64,000 nucleotides of DNA. It comes from Pelolinea sp. (lineage in GTDB: Bacteria > Chloroflexota > Anaerolineae > Anaerolineales > Anaerolineaceae). Each line of letters starts with the position of its first letter. Position 1 is the first letter of the stretch. Position numbers and translations under genes: made by a program. The notes beneath the pieces are model-generated. The model saw nothing but the letters and a program-made list of their open reading frames with translations. It was not told where the DNA came from and did not search any database. The DNA lies in assembly GCA_030692365.1 (NCBI GenBank), contig JAUYCC010000011.1:1-64000 (forward strand). Direction: 5' to 3'. This document shows positions 20,224-29,390 of the stretch, piece after piece.

Positions 20224-22296
20224 ATGGAATTTAAATTACACGCGCCATACCAGCCTATGGGCGACCAGCCCGAAGCGATTGAACAGTTGGTCAGGAACAT
20301 TGAAGCAGGCAAGAAACATCAGGTGCTGCTTGGCGCGACTGGCACCGGCAAGACCTTCACCATCGCGAATGTAATCGCGCGCGTTCAGAAATCGGCTCTG
20401 GTGATGGCTCACAATAAAACGCTGGCCGCGCAGCTATACGCAGAATTCAAGGAATTTTTCCCGGATAACGCTGTGGAGTACTTTGTTTCATATTACGATT
20501 ATTACCAGCCGGAAGCTTACGTGCCCCAGCAGGACCTTTACATTGAAAAGGAAACCGCGATCAATGAGGAGATCGAGCGGTTAAGGCTGGCAGCCACCAC
20601 CTCCATTGTTTCACGAAAGGATGTAATTGTGGTCGCGTCGGTTTCCGCTATCTACGGCCTGGGCAGCCCGGAAGCATACAGCAGCGTGGTGATCAAACTC
20701 AACAAAGGGGAAATGTACCGCAGAAACGTCCTGCTGCGCCAGTTGGTAGAAGAACACTACGCGCGCAACGACCTTGAAATGCGCCAGGGTGTTTTCCGGT
20801 TGCGCGGGGATACACTGGAAGTATTTCCGGCATATGAAAAGAACCTGGCTTACCGGATTTCTTTCTTTGGTGATGAGGTTGAACGCATCATCAGCCTGAA
20901 TCCCATCACTGGCGAGATCCTTGAAGATCTCGACCATGTGGAGATTTATCCGGCGAAACACTTTATTACCCAGGAAGAGCGCCTGAAACAGGCGATAAGC
21001 GATATTGAAACCGAGCTCGAACAGCGTCTGTCAAACCTGAAATCGCAGGAAAAACTGCTGGAAGCGCAGCGGCTTGAACAACGTACGCGTTATGATTTAG
21101 AGATGATGAGGGAGATCGGCTATTGTTCCGGTATCGAAAACTACTCCCGCCACCTCGACCAGCGCCCGGTCGGTTCGCCGCCCTGGACGTTGATGGACTT
21201 CCTTCCTTCGGACTATATCCTTGTATTGGATGAATCCCATATGAGCATTCCGCAGATTCGGGGCATGTACAACGGCGACCGCTCGCGAAAGGGAACGCTG
21301 GTGGATTACGGCTTCCGCCTGCCCTCAGCCCTGGATAACCGTCCGCTGACCTTTGAAGAGTTCCGGGAAAAGATGGGCTACACTATTTACACTTCCGCCA
21401 CCCCGGCGCCGTACGAAATGGGAATAGCGGATGATGTTGTGGAGCAGATCATCCGTCCGACCGGGTTGATTGACCCGGAGGTGGAGGTCCGGCCGGTGCA
21501 GGGGCAGGTGGACGACCTGATCGGCGAGATCCGCGCGCGCGCAGAGTGTAAGGAGCGTGTGCTGGTCACCACGCTCACCAAGCGCATGGCTGAAGATCTT
21601 TCGGATTACATGAAGGAACTGGATATCGCTGTCCATTACCTGCACTCGGAGGTTGAAACACTGGACCGTGTTGGCATCCTGCGCGACCTGCGCCTGGGTA
21701 TTTATGATGTTATCGTGGGCATCAACTTGCTAAGAGAAGGACTGGACCTGCCGGAGGTATCGCTGGTGGCCATCCTGGACGCGGACAAGGAAGGATTCCT
21801 GCGGTCATCAACCGCGCTGATCCAGACCATCGGCCGCGCGGCGAGAAACTTGAATGGTAAAGTCATCATGTACGCCGACCACATCACCGATTCAATGCGT
21901 AAGGCTATTGATGAGACCGACCGCAGGCGCGAGATACAGGACGCGTTTAATAAAGCGCACGGGATTCAGCCGTTCAGCATTGTCAAGGAGATTTACGACA
22001 TAACAGCGCGCCTGAGTGAAAGTGCGTCCATCAGGGATGGGCAGGCAGATTATGATGCGGGTGAAGCGGTGACGCACCTGCCGCAAAATGAACTTAAACG
22101 CATTATCGCTGAAACCGAGGAGAGAATGAAGTCCGCGGCTCAGGCGCTGGAATTTGAACGCGCTGCTGTCTTAAGGGATCAGATCTATGAGCTGCGCAGG
22201 ATGCTGGCGGATGAATCCAATCTGCCGCCGTGGGAAAAGATTGCCATCCTGAGCGGTGAGGATGAACCGTTTAATAATCCGTCGAAAGGACGGTAA
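20224..22296 (+). CDS. uvrB: Excinuclease ABC subunit B
   Basis: [64 protein letters not shown] domain near the C-terminus. Confidence 0.98.
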   Translation: MEFKLHAPYQPMGDQPEAIEQLVRNIEAGKKHQVLLGATGTGKTFTIANVIARVQKSALVMAHNKTLAAQLYAEFKEFFPDNAVEYFVSYYDYYQPEAYVPQQDLYIEKETAINEEIERLRLAATTSIVSRKDVIVVASVSAIYGLGSPEAYSSVVIKLNKGEMYRRNVLLRQLVEEHYARNDLEMRQGVFRLRGDTLEVFPAYEKNLAYRISFFGDEVERIISLNPITGEILEDLDHVEIYPAKHFITQEERLKQAISDIETELEQRLSNLKSQEKLLEAQRLEQRTRYDLEMMREIGYCSGIENYSRHLDQRPVGSPPWTLMDFLPSDYILVLDESHMSIPQIRGMYNGDRSRKGTLVDYGFRLPSALDNRPLTFEEFREKMGYTIYTSATPAPYEMGIADDVVEQIIRPTGLIDPEVEVRPVQGQVDDLIGEIRARAECKERVLVTTLTKRMAEDLSDYMKELDIAVHYLHSEVETLDRVGILRDLRLGIYDVIVGINLLREGLDLPEVSLVAILDADKEGFLRSSTALIQTIGRAARNLNGKVIMYADHITDSMRKAIDETDRRREIQDAFNKAHGIQPFSIVKEIYDITARLSESASIRDGQADYDAGEAVTHLPQNELKRIIAETEERMKSAAQALEFERAAVLRDQIYELRRMLADESNLPPWEKIAILSGEDEPFNNPSKGR

Positions 22297-22564
22297 AAAC
22301 GGGCAGGTCACCTTTATAGGGCTGCCAATCCGCATTGGCTTCAACTACCTGCGCCAGTTCCGGGCCTTCTTTTAATTTTTCAAGAAAGTAGTCGAGTTCT
22401 TTTCTGGGACCTTCAGCCAGCACTTCCACATCACCGTTAATGCGGTTCCTGACCCAGCCGCGCAGTTTTAAAAGGTTGCCATGTTGATAAACAAAGAAGC
22501 GGAATCCCACGCCTTGAACAATTCCCTTTACAATCACATGCATGCGTTGGTTTTCAGTACCCAC
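22271..22564 (-). CDS. acyP: Acylphosphatase
   Basis: [45 protein letters not shown]: full acylphosphatase signature. Confidence 0.93.
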   Translation of the reverse strand: MGTENQRMHVIVKGIVQGVGFRFFVYQHGNLLKLRGWVRNRINGDVEVLAEGPRKELDYFLEKLKEGPELAQVVEANADWQPYKGDLPVFTVLSTDY

Positions 22565-22584
22565 GATTCCCTCCTGATATTTAC

Positions 22585-23529
22585 TTAGAAATCGAGATCA
22601 GGTAACTCGGAAGAAAAACCCAGCTCCGCAAGCGCCAGCTCAATAACCTCTGTTTCTTCTTCGTCCGCGGTATTATCCAAAATGCGCTTAAGTACAGATT
22701 TCACGTTGTCGCCGCCGATTTTAGATAGCGCCCAAATTACATTTAAACGCAGTTCTACATCATCAACCTCATCTTCAAGCATTTGAAAAAGTATCTCGCG
22801 CGCAGAGGATAGCTCCAGCTCACCGGCTGCCTTGGCAGCCTCTTTTTTGAAGTCAGGATCTTCACTCTGGATCATTTGCAGGATAGACTTTTCCCAACGG
22901 TCGTCGGCGGACCTGCCCATGGATATGATGGCAGCCAATTGCCAGGAGGGATCAGGATTCATAAACGCTGCTTCGATCATGGGAGCAATTTCAGGGTGGC
23001 TGGAATAAGCGAGTGATTTCAGCAACTCCTGATGTAATTCATTAGATGGTTTTGAATTGAGCTTGAGGGTTAGCGATTTGATCGTCCTTTCAGTCGCGTT
23101 ATGTGGGATCTCTTCAAGCTCGCCCAACAGGACAAATTTTCCCAGGGCTTCTGCGGCCGCGATTTGAACCAGTTCACTTTCATCGTTTTCAAGCATCTCG
23201 CCAAACAAGGTCGCGAGTTTTGGGTCATCGCATTCCGACAGCAGCGAAATGGCGCCTCTGCGCACCTCCGGAAAATCGTCGTTCAAGGCGAATTTTGCCA
23301 ATCCGTCGCATGAAAGCATCGTATCCGCTTCCAGCATGTCTTCAAGGTCAGCCAGCAGACTGATCTTGCGTTCCAGCGCGACTTCCGGCCAGATTTTCTT
23401 TACCTGTTCCAGGTCAGTGTGGGAAATATCGGAGAAAAAAGGCACTAGCTTTGCCGGGAAAATCTGGCTGTTATCCAGCAGGGCTTGCAGGACAGCTTTA
23501 ATTCGAGGGTTGGATGTCTTATCGTTCAT
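22585..23529 (-). CDS. HEAT-repeat protein
   Basis: Repeating ~30-aa helical units (EVRRGAISLLSECDDPKLATLFGEML; LVQIAAAEALGKF; WQLAAIISMGR; LRLNVIWALSKIGGDNV). Confidence 0.8.
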   Translation of the reverse strand: MNDKTSNPRIKAVLQALLDNSQIFPAKLVPFFSDISHTDLEQVKKIWPEVALERKISLLADLEDMLEADTMLSCDGLAKFALNDDFPEVRRGAISLLSECDDPKLATLFGEMLENDESELVQIAAAEALGKFVLLGELEEIPHNATERTIKSLTLKLNSKPSNELHQELLKSLAYSSHPEIAPMIEAAFMNPDPSWQLAAIISMGRSADDRWEKSILQMIQSEDPDFKKEAAKAAGELELSSAREILFQMLEDEVDDVELRLNVIWALSKIGGDNVKSVLKRILDNTADEEETEVIELALAELGFSSELPDLDF

Positions 23530-23534
23530 ACTTT

Positions 23535-24614
23535 CTATGGTAACACAATGGGATTGACAAAGTCCTGGTAGAAAACATACCCCATCAGCAGCAGCAGGGC
23601 AGTGTAGCCGATGAAATGGACCATGTTCTCATATTTGGCAGGCACGCGCTTGCCAGTGATGATCTCGGGAATGATAAAGAATATCCGGCCGCCGTCCAGC
23701 GCGGGGATGGGGAGAAGTTGAGTGAACCCCAGCGCGACGGAGATGATGCCGAAAAACCAGGCAATATTCAGAAAAGCCAGTTCGGGCTGCCCCTGTTCCG
23801 CCTGGCGTTCCTCCGCCCTGACCTGCGAATAGACATCGTAAATGCCTTTGGGCGAAAGCAGGCGCATATCCTGTGCCTGTACCTGGCCGCGGATGAGCAT
23901 CAGCGGCATGGATAACAGCTGCTTTCCCTGTTCAAACGCGAGCTGGCCGCCGGCCGGGATGGCCTTGAAGAACCCGACTTTCTGGACAGGATTCTGCATA
24001 ACAATCCCCAAGGGCCCTTGTCCTTCGGGTGGATTGCTGCGCGGGGTGACGATCGCTTCCACTAGCTCATCATATCGCAATAGTTCCATTGTCACCGGGA
24101 TGTCCAGATTCTGCTGGATGACCTCGCTCACTTTGCGCATATCGGTGATCTCGATGGCATTTACAGATTTGATGATATCCTCTGGTAGGATGCCGGCCTG
24201 CGCCGCGGGCGAACCAGGCTCTACTGCTGCGATGGAGATGACATCGGTCTGGGGCATGCCGGTGCGTGAAATAACGAAAGTAAAGAGCAGAATGCCTGTT
24301 AGCAGGTTCATGGCTGCTCCGGCAACCAGTGTTCCCAGTCGTTCCCATTTATTGGCAAAAGCCAGCCCACCGGGCACTTCGGGGTCATTCTCACCCTTGA
24401 AGCGCACAAATGCACCAAATGGGATAAGGTTCAGGGTGAAGTCGGTGCCGCCCAGCGTGAACAGCTTAAAAAGTTTGGGCGGGTAGCCAAAGCCAAATTC
24501 CTCGGCTTCGATCTTGAAAAGTTTGCCGACCAGAAAATGCCCCAGTTCGTGCATCATCAGCAGCACGCTGAGGGCGACGATAAATTCAATCAGGCTCAAT
24601 ATAGAATTACTCAT
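23535..24614 (-). CDS. rseP: Site-2 protease, M50 family (RseP-like) with PDZ domain
   Basis: LMMHELGHFLVGK (HExxH), PDZ segment VEPGSPAAQAGILPEDIIKSVN, and LLPIPALDGGRIFF. Confidence 0.92.
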   Translation of the reverse strand: MSNSILSLIEFIVALSVLLMMHELGHFLVGKLFKIEAEEFGFGYPPKLFKLFTLGGTDFTLNLIPFGAFVRFKGENDPEVPGGLAFANKWERLGTLVAGAAMNLLTGILLFTFVISRTGMPQTDVISIAAVEPGSPAAQAGILPEDIIKSVNAIEITDMRKVSEVIQQNLDIPVTMELLRYDELVEAIVTPRSNPPEGQGPLGIVMQNPVQKVGFFKAIPAGGQLAFEQGKQLLSMPLMLIRGQVQAQDMRLLSPKGIYDVYSQVRAEERQAEQGQPELAFLNIAWFFGIISVALGFTQLLPIPALDGGRIFFIIPEIITGKRVPAKYENMVHFIGYTALLLLMGYVFYQDFVNPIVLP

Positions 24615-24693
24615 TCATTAATCCTTTACGGCAGGGGATTATAACCGCAGGATGTAAATTTGATGTAGGAAGAAAATAAAAAAGAAATTTGAT

Positions 24694-25665
24694 CTACAGA
24701 AGAACCTGAACTCCAGAGCCAACCCCGGAAATCAGCACCCTGGCGACGCCCGGGATCTTTTCCAGGCGTGCGCGGACGCGGTCAGCGTATTCTTTGGTAC
24801 ATATGACATGCACATTCGGTCCCGCGTCTAGCGTGTAGGCGGCCGGGATGCCTTTCTTGCGCCATTTGGCCACTTCCTGCATGATCTTCAGTGATTTGGG
24901 TGACCAGTACATCAGAGGCGGCGTCGAGGTCATCATCACCCCGTGCATCAGGTTGCTGTCCAGTTCGATGATGTCCGCCAGCGCTTCAAAGTTCTTCTTC
25001 AGAATGGCGTTTCGGCAAATTTCAAGCCGCCGCGGGGCATCCTGCACGCGGGCAGCCTGCAGGGGGCTGGTGCCGGCCAGAAGGTGCCCTTCGGTGGAGC
25101 CGGTCTTCTTGGGCTGGTCGGTGACCACCGCTACGCAGTCCCATAACTCCCAGTGTTCCGCGGGAGCGATACTTTCGGCGTATGAATCCGCGTCCTTCTT
25201 GCCCGCGTGCCACTCCACAAATCCGTCCGGGATGGAGCGTGACGCGGAACCCGATCCGCGCCGGGCAAGCATGGAAAGTTCTTTTTCGGAAAGGTCCAGC
25301 CCGAAGGCTTTACTGCCGGCCGCGGCCAGCGCGGCAAATCCGGAAGCGGAAGAGGCGATGCCCGTGGATTGAGGAAAATTGTTTTCGCTGCTGACGCGCG
25401 CGAAGTAGGGGTTGCCGCTCATCTCGCGCAGCAGATCCATAAACGCCTGAACGCGCACCAACGCCGTGCCGGTTTCTTTGCGGCCGTTCAGCGTCAAGCT
25501 GTCGGACTGAAACTCCGGGTTGGCTTCCACGCTGGTGCGCGTCTCCAGTGACGCCAGGTTCATGGAAATGGAGCCGTTGGCCGGGATGCGCAGCGCGTTA
25601 TCGCGGTTGCCCCAGTATTTGATAAAGGCGATGTTGGGGTGGGAGAGGACGGTAGAGGTTTTCAT
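24694..25665 (-). CDS. Diphosphomevalonate/phosphomevalonate decarboxylase family protein
   Basis: GHMP kinase fold: HPNIAFIKYWGNRD, FPQSTGIASSASGFAALAAA, RRGSGSASRSIPDGFVEW, AYTLDAGPNVHVIC. Substrate not decidable from sequence. Confidence 0.88.
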   Translation of the reverse strand: MKTSTVLSHPNIAFIKYWGNRDNALRIPANGSISMNLASLETRTSVEANPEFQSDSLTLNGRKETGTALVRVQAFMDLLREMSGNPYFARVSSENNFPQSTGIASSASGFAALAAAGSKAFGLDLSEKELSMLARRGSGSASRSIPDGFVEWHAGKKDADSYAESIAPAEHWELWDCVAVVTDQPKKTGSTEGHLLAGTSPLQAARVQDAPRRLEICRNAILKKNFEALADIIELDSNLMHGVMMTSTPPLMYWSPKSLKIMQEVAKWRKKGIPAAYTLDAGPNVHVICTKEYADRVRARLEKIPGVARVLISGVGSGVQVLL

Positions 25666-25710
25666 TACCGTAATTGTAAATTCTACTTAAATAAATCCAA
25701 TGAAATAATA

Positions 25711-25929
25711 TTAGCGGGAAGAGGTGATTTTTATAATTGCCCCTGTTTTATCCGAAACTACCCGAATAGTCACAGGAAGCGCATGCCCATCTGCGGTAGT
25801 ACTTTTGCCCTTGTAGACTAACAGAAATTTATCACATTCCATAGCCGAAACCAAAGGCTCAACCCCCTCTAAGTATGGGAACTGCCTGTAAACTTCCTGG
25901 TTGACCTTTTCTAACACTTCCTGCTCCAT
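25711..25929 (-). CDS. Small hypothetical protein (72 aa)
   Basis: Compact ORF immediately downstream of the ftsZ-like gene on the same strand. Confidence 0.5.
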   Translation of the reverse strand: MEQEVLEKVNQEVYRQFPYLEGVEPLVSAMECDKFLLVYKGKSTTADGHALPVTIRVVSDKTGAIIKITSSR

Positions 25930-25930
25930 C

Positions 25931-27073
25931 TCATCCTAATGTGTGCGCAATCTGATTATAGCCCCGGCGGATGAAGGCGGGCACTTCCAGATTGTCGGGT
26001 GTCGCGTCGGCGGGGGAATACCCAATATGTAAAGATTTGGAAACAGGTTCAGCAACCTCCGCCGGTAAATGCTTGTCCTGTTCATGTTTAGAAATATCTT
26101 GTTCCTGCACAGGGATCGCACCGATGCCGGTGACCAGTACCATGACCTGCACCTGGTCTTCGAGCAGGTTATCCTCCTCCATGGCTGTAATGAGTTCCGC
26201 ATCCGGCGAGACGCTTTCTTTCAGGTATTTCATGGCATCCTGGATATCCGCCAGGCTCAAGGCGCCGCTGAATTTGATCACCATCCCCTTGGCGTTCTGT
26301 AGCGGGATTTCCTCCAGCAGTGGGTGGCGCAGGGCGCTGCGCAAGGCTGCGATGGCTTTATCCGCGCCGCTGGCTACCCCGGTGGAGATATAACAGCCGC
26401 CTTCCTGGCGCATCAGCCGCAGGATGTGCGAAAAATCCACATTCAGCAGCCCGGAAGAATGGGTCATGCCGGATATGCTTTGAATGCCCTTGATGAGCAG
26501 GTCATCCGCCAGCGCGAAGGCGCTCCTCAGGGTGGTGTCGCGTGAGGTAAGCCCGATCAGGCGGTCGTTGGGGATGGTGATGAGCGTATCCACAAATGGC
26601 CGCAGCCGCGCCGTAGATTCGCGCGCGGTTTGGGTGCGCAAGCCGGATTCAAAAGAGAAGGGGGTGGTGACAATGGCGATGGTCAAGACATCCAGCGATT
26701 TGGCAATCCTGGCCGCGATCTGGACCGCTCCCGACCCGGTTCCGCCACCCATACCCCCTGTTAGAAAGAGCATATCGGTGATTTTGATGGCTCCGATCAG
26801 TTCCCTGTAACTCTCTTCAGCAGCCTGCTGGCCGATTGCAGAATCGCCGCCGGAACCCAGGCCGCGCGTGAGGTTTTTGCCAAGCAGGATGCGCTCATCC
26901 GCCGAACAGGCATTGAGCGCTAAAGCATCGGTGTTGGCGGCCACCAGACGAATGCCCGGCAAGCGAAGGCTGGACAGCCGGTTGATGGTGTTACACCCGC
27001 CGCCGCCCAGGCCTATCACGGTGATGCGGGGGAGGGTTTTATACGAGGTAAGGGTCTGGTCATTGGTTTGCAT
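25931..27073 (-). CDS. FtsZ-like tubulin-family GTPase (divergent)
   Basis: GLGGGGCNTINR, FLTGGMGGGTGSGA signature, NDRL, T7 loop NVDFSHILRLM, and C-terminal DNLEVPAFIRR resembling the FtsZ C-terminal peptide. ATG at 27073 with SD aaggag. Confidence 0.88.
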   Translation of the reverse strand: MQTNDQTLTSYKTLPRITVIGLGGGGCNTINRLSSLRLPGIRLVAANTDALALNACSADERILLGKNLTRGLGSGGDSAIGQQAAEESYRELIGAIKITDMLFLTGGMGGGTGSGAVQIAARIAKSLDVLTIAIVTTPFSFESGLRTQTARESTARLRPFVDTLITIPNDRLIGLTSRDTTLRSAFALADDLLIKGIQSISGMTHSSGLLNVDFSHILRLMRQEGGCYISTGVASGADKAIAALRSALRHPLLEEIPLQNAKGMVIKFSGALSLADIQDAMKYLKESVSPDAELITAMEEDNLLEDQVQVMVLVTGIGAIPVQEQDISKHEQDKHLPAEVAEPVSKSLHIGYSPADATPDNLEVPAFIRRGYNQIAHTLG

Positions 27074-28412
27074 AGTCTTGCTCCTTGAGATAAGCGGGGA
27101 TTTCACCCGGTTGGATGATTTTCACCAGGCTGCCATTATTCTTGATGAGTTCAAATTCGGGTGGTTCTGTGCCAAAGGCAGGCGCGATAGCGAGGATCAT
27201 GGCTGATTTTTTTGCTTCACCAACCGAAAAGCCAATCATCGGCCTGAATTTTTCAATATAGGGGTGCAGCAACTCCAGCAGCTTTGGGGTCTCAGGCTGC
27301 AGTTCCTGCGCGATTAGAATATATCGGTTATGCCGGAAATTAACCTTTGGCTGTGATACCTCTTCTGGTTCTGCTTTCGCCTTTTTATCCTGATTGTTCT
27401 GCTCAGTGATAAAGACAGCCTGTGCGGGGGGAAGGCGCTGGCCGTCCGCTGAATACCACTGGCATGCTGGAAGGTTCGGCGATTTCGAAGAAAGAAGGTA
27501 AAAACAGCAGCCGATAACGTCAGAGGTAATCGGGCGAAACAGATGGGATTCATCCAGCGCGTCATAAACATTTTCGCCCTTTAAAAGGCGAAAGATAGCC
27601 AACAATTTTTCCAGGTCGGATGGCAGTGCATTGGTTTCGGGATTTTGCGGGTCGCCGGCGGTGCCAGCCTGCAACAGCAAGATGGGGATTGTTTTACCAA
27701 AAACTGTCCTGGCGATGGGCGCGTACCATTCATACGTTCTGAAACCGAGCTGGTTCTGGCTTTCTTCCGGTAATTTGTAGGGTTTTACCTTTGGCCAGCT
27801 TTCCTGACCGCCCACGCCCCAGTCCAGGGGCTTGCCCCAGTCCCATGCTGCTGTTGAGAGGACGAAATTGTTCTGTACAGCCAGCGGCGCATCATCTTTT
27901 ATTTGCGAAAGTGCGATTTTGAGAAAGGCCAGGTCCCAGTAATCGCCGCCAGGTGTGAGCATCGGAAAGACAGGTCTGATGCCGTTTTCAAGGCAAATCT
28001 CCCCGAACCGGATGAATTGCTTCACGACCGAGTTGATCAGGTCAGGGTTGCTCCATTGGCTATTCGACCAGGAGCGTTGCTGGTTTGGATGTTGGTTGAG
28101 CATCGCATATTTGGCGCCCCATTTGCCGTAAGAAGAAATAAGAAGCTCAAGATCGTGCCAATCGATCTCATCAGCCAGCGGAAAATTGAAATCAACCACA
28201 AGATTTATTCCGCTTGCCGAAAGGTTTCGGATGAAATCTTCCGGTACAGCGCGATTAGCGGGTGACTGGATGACCAGCCATTGGGCATTGATCTCTTTCA
28301 GAGTGGGAAGCCAGCGCTGGATATCCTTTTCCGTGTAATGCAGGCAATTCGGAAAATAGTGGAATCCAAGCCGGTTAGGCAGATGATAGTTTTTTTTGGC
28401 TTGATGGTCCAT
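27060..28412 (-). CDS. Hypothetical protein, possibly TIM-barrel/glycosidase-like; overlaps ftsZ-like start
   Basis: 450 aa ORF. Alternating segments (INAQWLVIQSP, INLVVDFNFPL, WGAKYAMLNQHPN, GIRPVFPMLTPGGDYW) suggest a barrel; fold is a guess. Confidence 0.6.
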   Translation of the reverse strand: MDHQAKKNYHLPNRLGFHYFPNCLHYTEKDIQRWLPTLKEINAQWLVIQSPANRAVPEDFIRNLSASGINLVVDFNFPLADEIDWHDLELLISSYGKWGAKYAMLNQHPNQQRSWSNSQWSNPDLINSVVKQFIRFGEICLENGIRPVFPMLTPGGDYWDLAFLKIALSQIKDDAPLAVQNNFVLSTAAWDWGKPLDWGVGGQESWPKVKPYKLPEESQNQLGFRTYEWYAPIARTVFGKTIPILLLQAGTAGDPQNPETNALPSDLEKLLAIFRLLKGENVYDALDESHLFRPITSDVIGCCFYLLSSKSPNLPACQWYSADGQRLPPAQAVFITEQNNQDKKAKAEPEEVSQPKVNFRHNRYILIAQELQPETPKLLELLHPYIEKFRPMIGFSVGEAKKSAMILAIAPAFGTEPPEFELIKNNGSLVKIIQPGEIPAYLKEQDYANQ

Positions 28413-28494
28413 AGTCTTTTAAAAGATTAGTGTCTTTAATACTGTTACAAGTTGTGTGCCATAACAGGAAACCAGGTCTGCTATAATCGCAAAC

Positions 28495-29385
28495 ATGATT
28501 CTGGTGACGGGCGGTACAGGATTTATCGGAAGCAGGGTGGTGGAGCAGCTCATCCAATCGCGAGAAGAGATCCGTATTTTGTTGCGCCCGCATCGCAAGA
28601 CCCCCAATCTGCCAAAGAAAATGGCGTTGGATATCACTGTCAGCAGCATGGAAGATGAGCGCGGTTTGCGCACTGCTTTAAGAAATGTGGATACTGTCTT
28701 CCACTTCGCGACCGCGGAGCATCAGGGGCAGGACGCTGACCTGGAAAGCGTGGACGTCCGCGGGACGCAAAGCCTGATAACTGCGGCCAGAGAAGCGGAG
28801 GTAAAGCGCATCCTTTTTCTGGGGCGTGTTGGCGCTGATAAAAGTTCTTCCTATCCAGTTCTGAGGGCAAAAGCCCTGGCAGAGGATGAGGTGCGGAAAA
28901 GCGGAATTCCTTATTGCGTCCTCAGGGTGACAGACGTTTTTGGAGCCAATGACCATTTCGCCAACGAAATTGCTTCTGCTATCCGCCACGCGCCGCTTAT
29001 TTTGCCTTACCCGGGCGGCGGAAAAGCGATTGTCCAACCGCTCTGGATTGAAGACTTGATATCCGTGATCATGCTTATTCTGGAAACAAAAAGATTTAAC
29101 AATGGTATTTATGAGATCGGCGGCGGAGAATTCTTTGAGTTTATAGATATTGCCAGGATGGTGATGCGAATCATCAACAAGAAAAAGCTTCTCTTTCAGC
29201 TTTCGCCCGCGTATCTGCGAATCATTAACCTGTGGTTCAAACCTTATAAGGGAAGATTCCCTTTATCGACGCGCTGGCTGGACCTTCTGGCTATTGACCG
29301 GACCTGCCCGCTGGATGCGATGCCGAGAAACTTTTCAATTCTGCCGGGTCGGTTTCAAAGCCACCTGGAGTTTCTGACTCGCTAG
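28495..29385 (+). CDS. NAD(P)-dependent epimerase/dehydratase (extended SDR)
   Basis: MILVTGGTGFIGSRVVEQL, NVDTVFHFATAEH, GGGKAIVQPLWIEDL. Confidence 0.87.
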   Translation: MILVTGGTGFIGSRVVEQLIQSREEIRILLRPHRKTPNLPKKMALDITVSSMEDERGLRTALRNVDTVFHFATAEHQGQDADLESVDVRGTQSLITAAREAEVKRILFLGRVGADKSSSYPVLRAKALAEDEVRKSGIPYCVLRVTDVFGANDHFANEIASAIRHAPLILPYPGGGKAIVQPLWIEDLISVIMLILETKRFNNGIYEIGGGEFFEFIDIARMVMRIINKKKLLFQLSPAYLRIINLWFKPYKGRFPLSTRWLDLLAIDRTCPLDAMPRNFSILPGRFQSHLEFLTR

Positions 29386-29390
29386 CTTAA

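Noticed and set aside
23842-24486. 214-aa plus-strand ORF
   Set aside because: Antisense to rseP, which has clear HExxH and PDZ motifs.
24848-25372. 174-aa plus-strand ORF
   Set aside because: Antisense to the mevalonate decarboxylase homologue.
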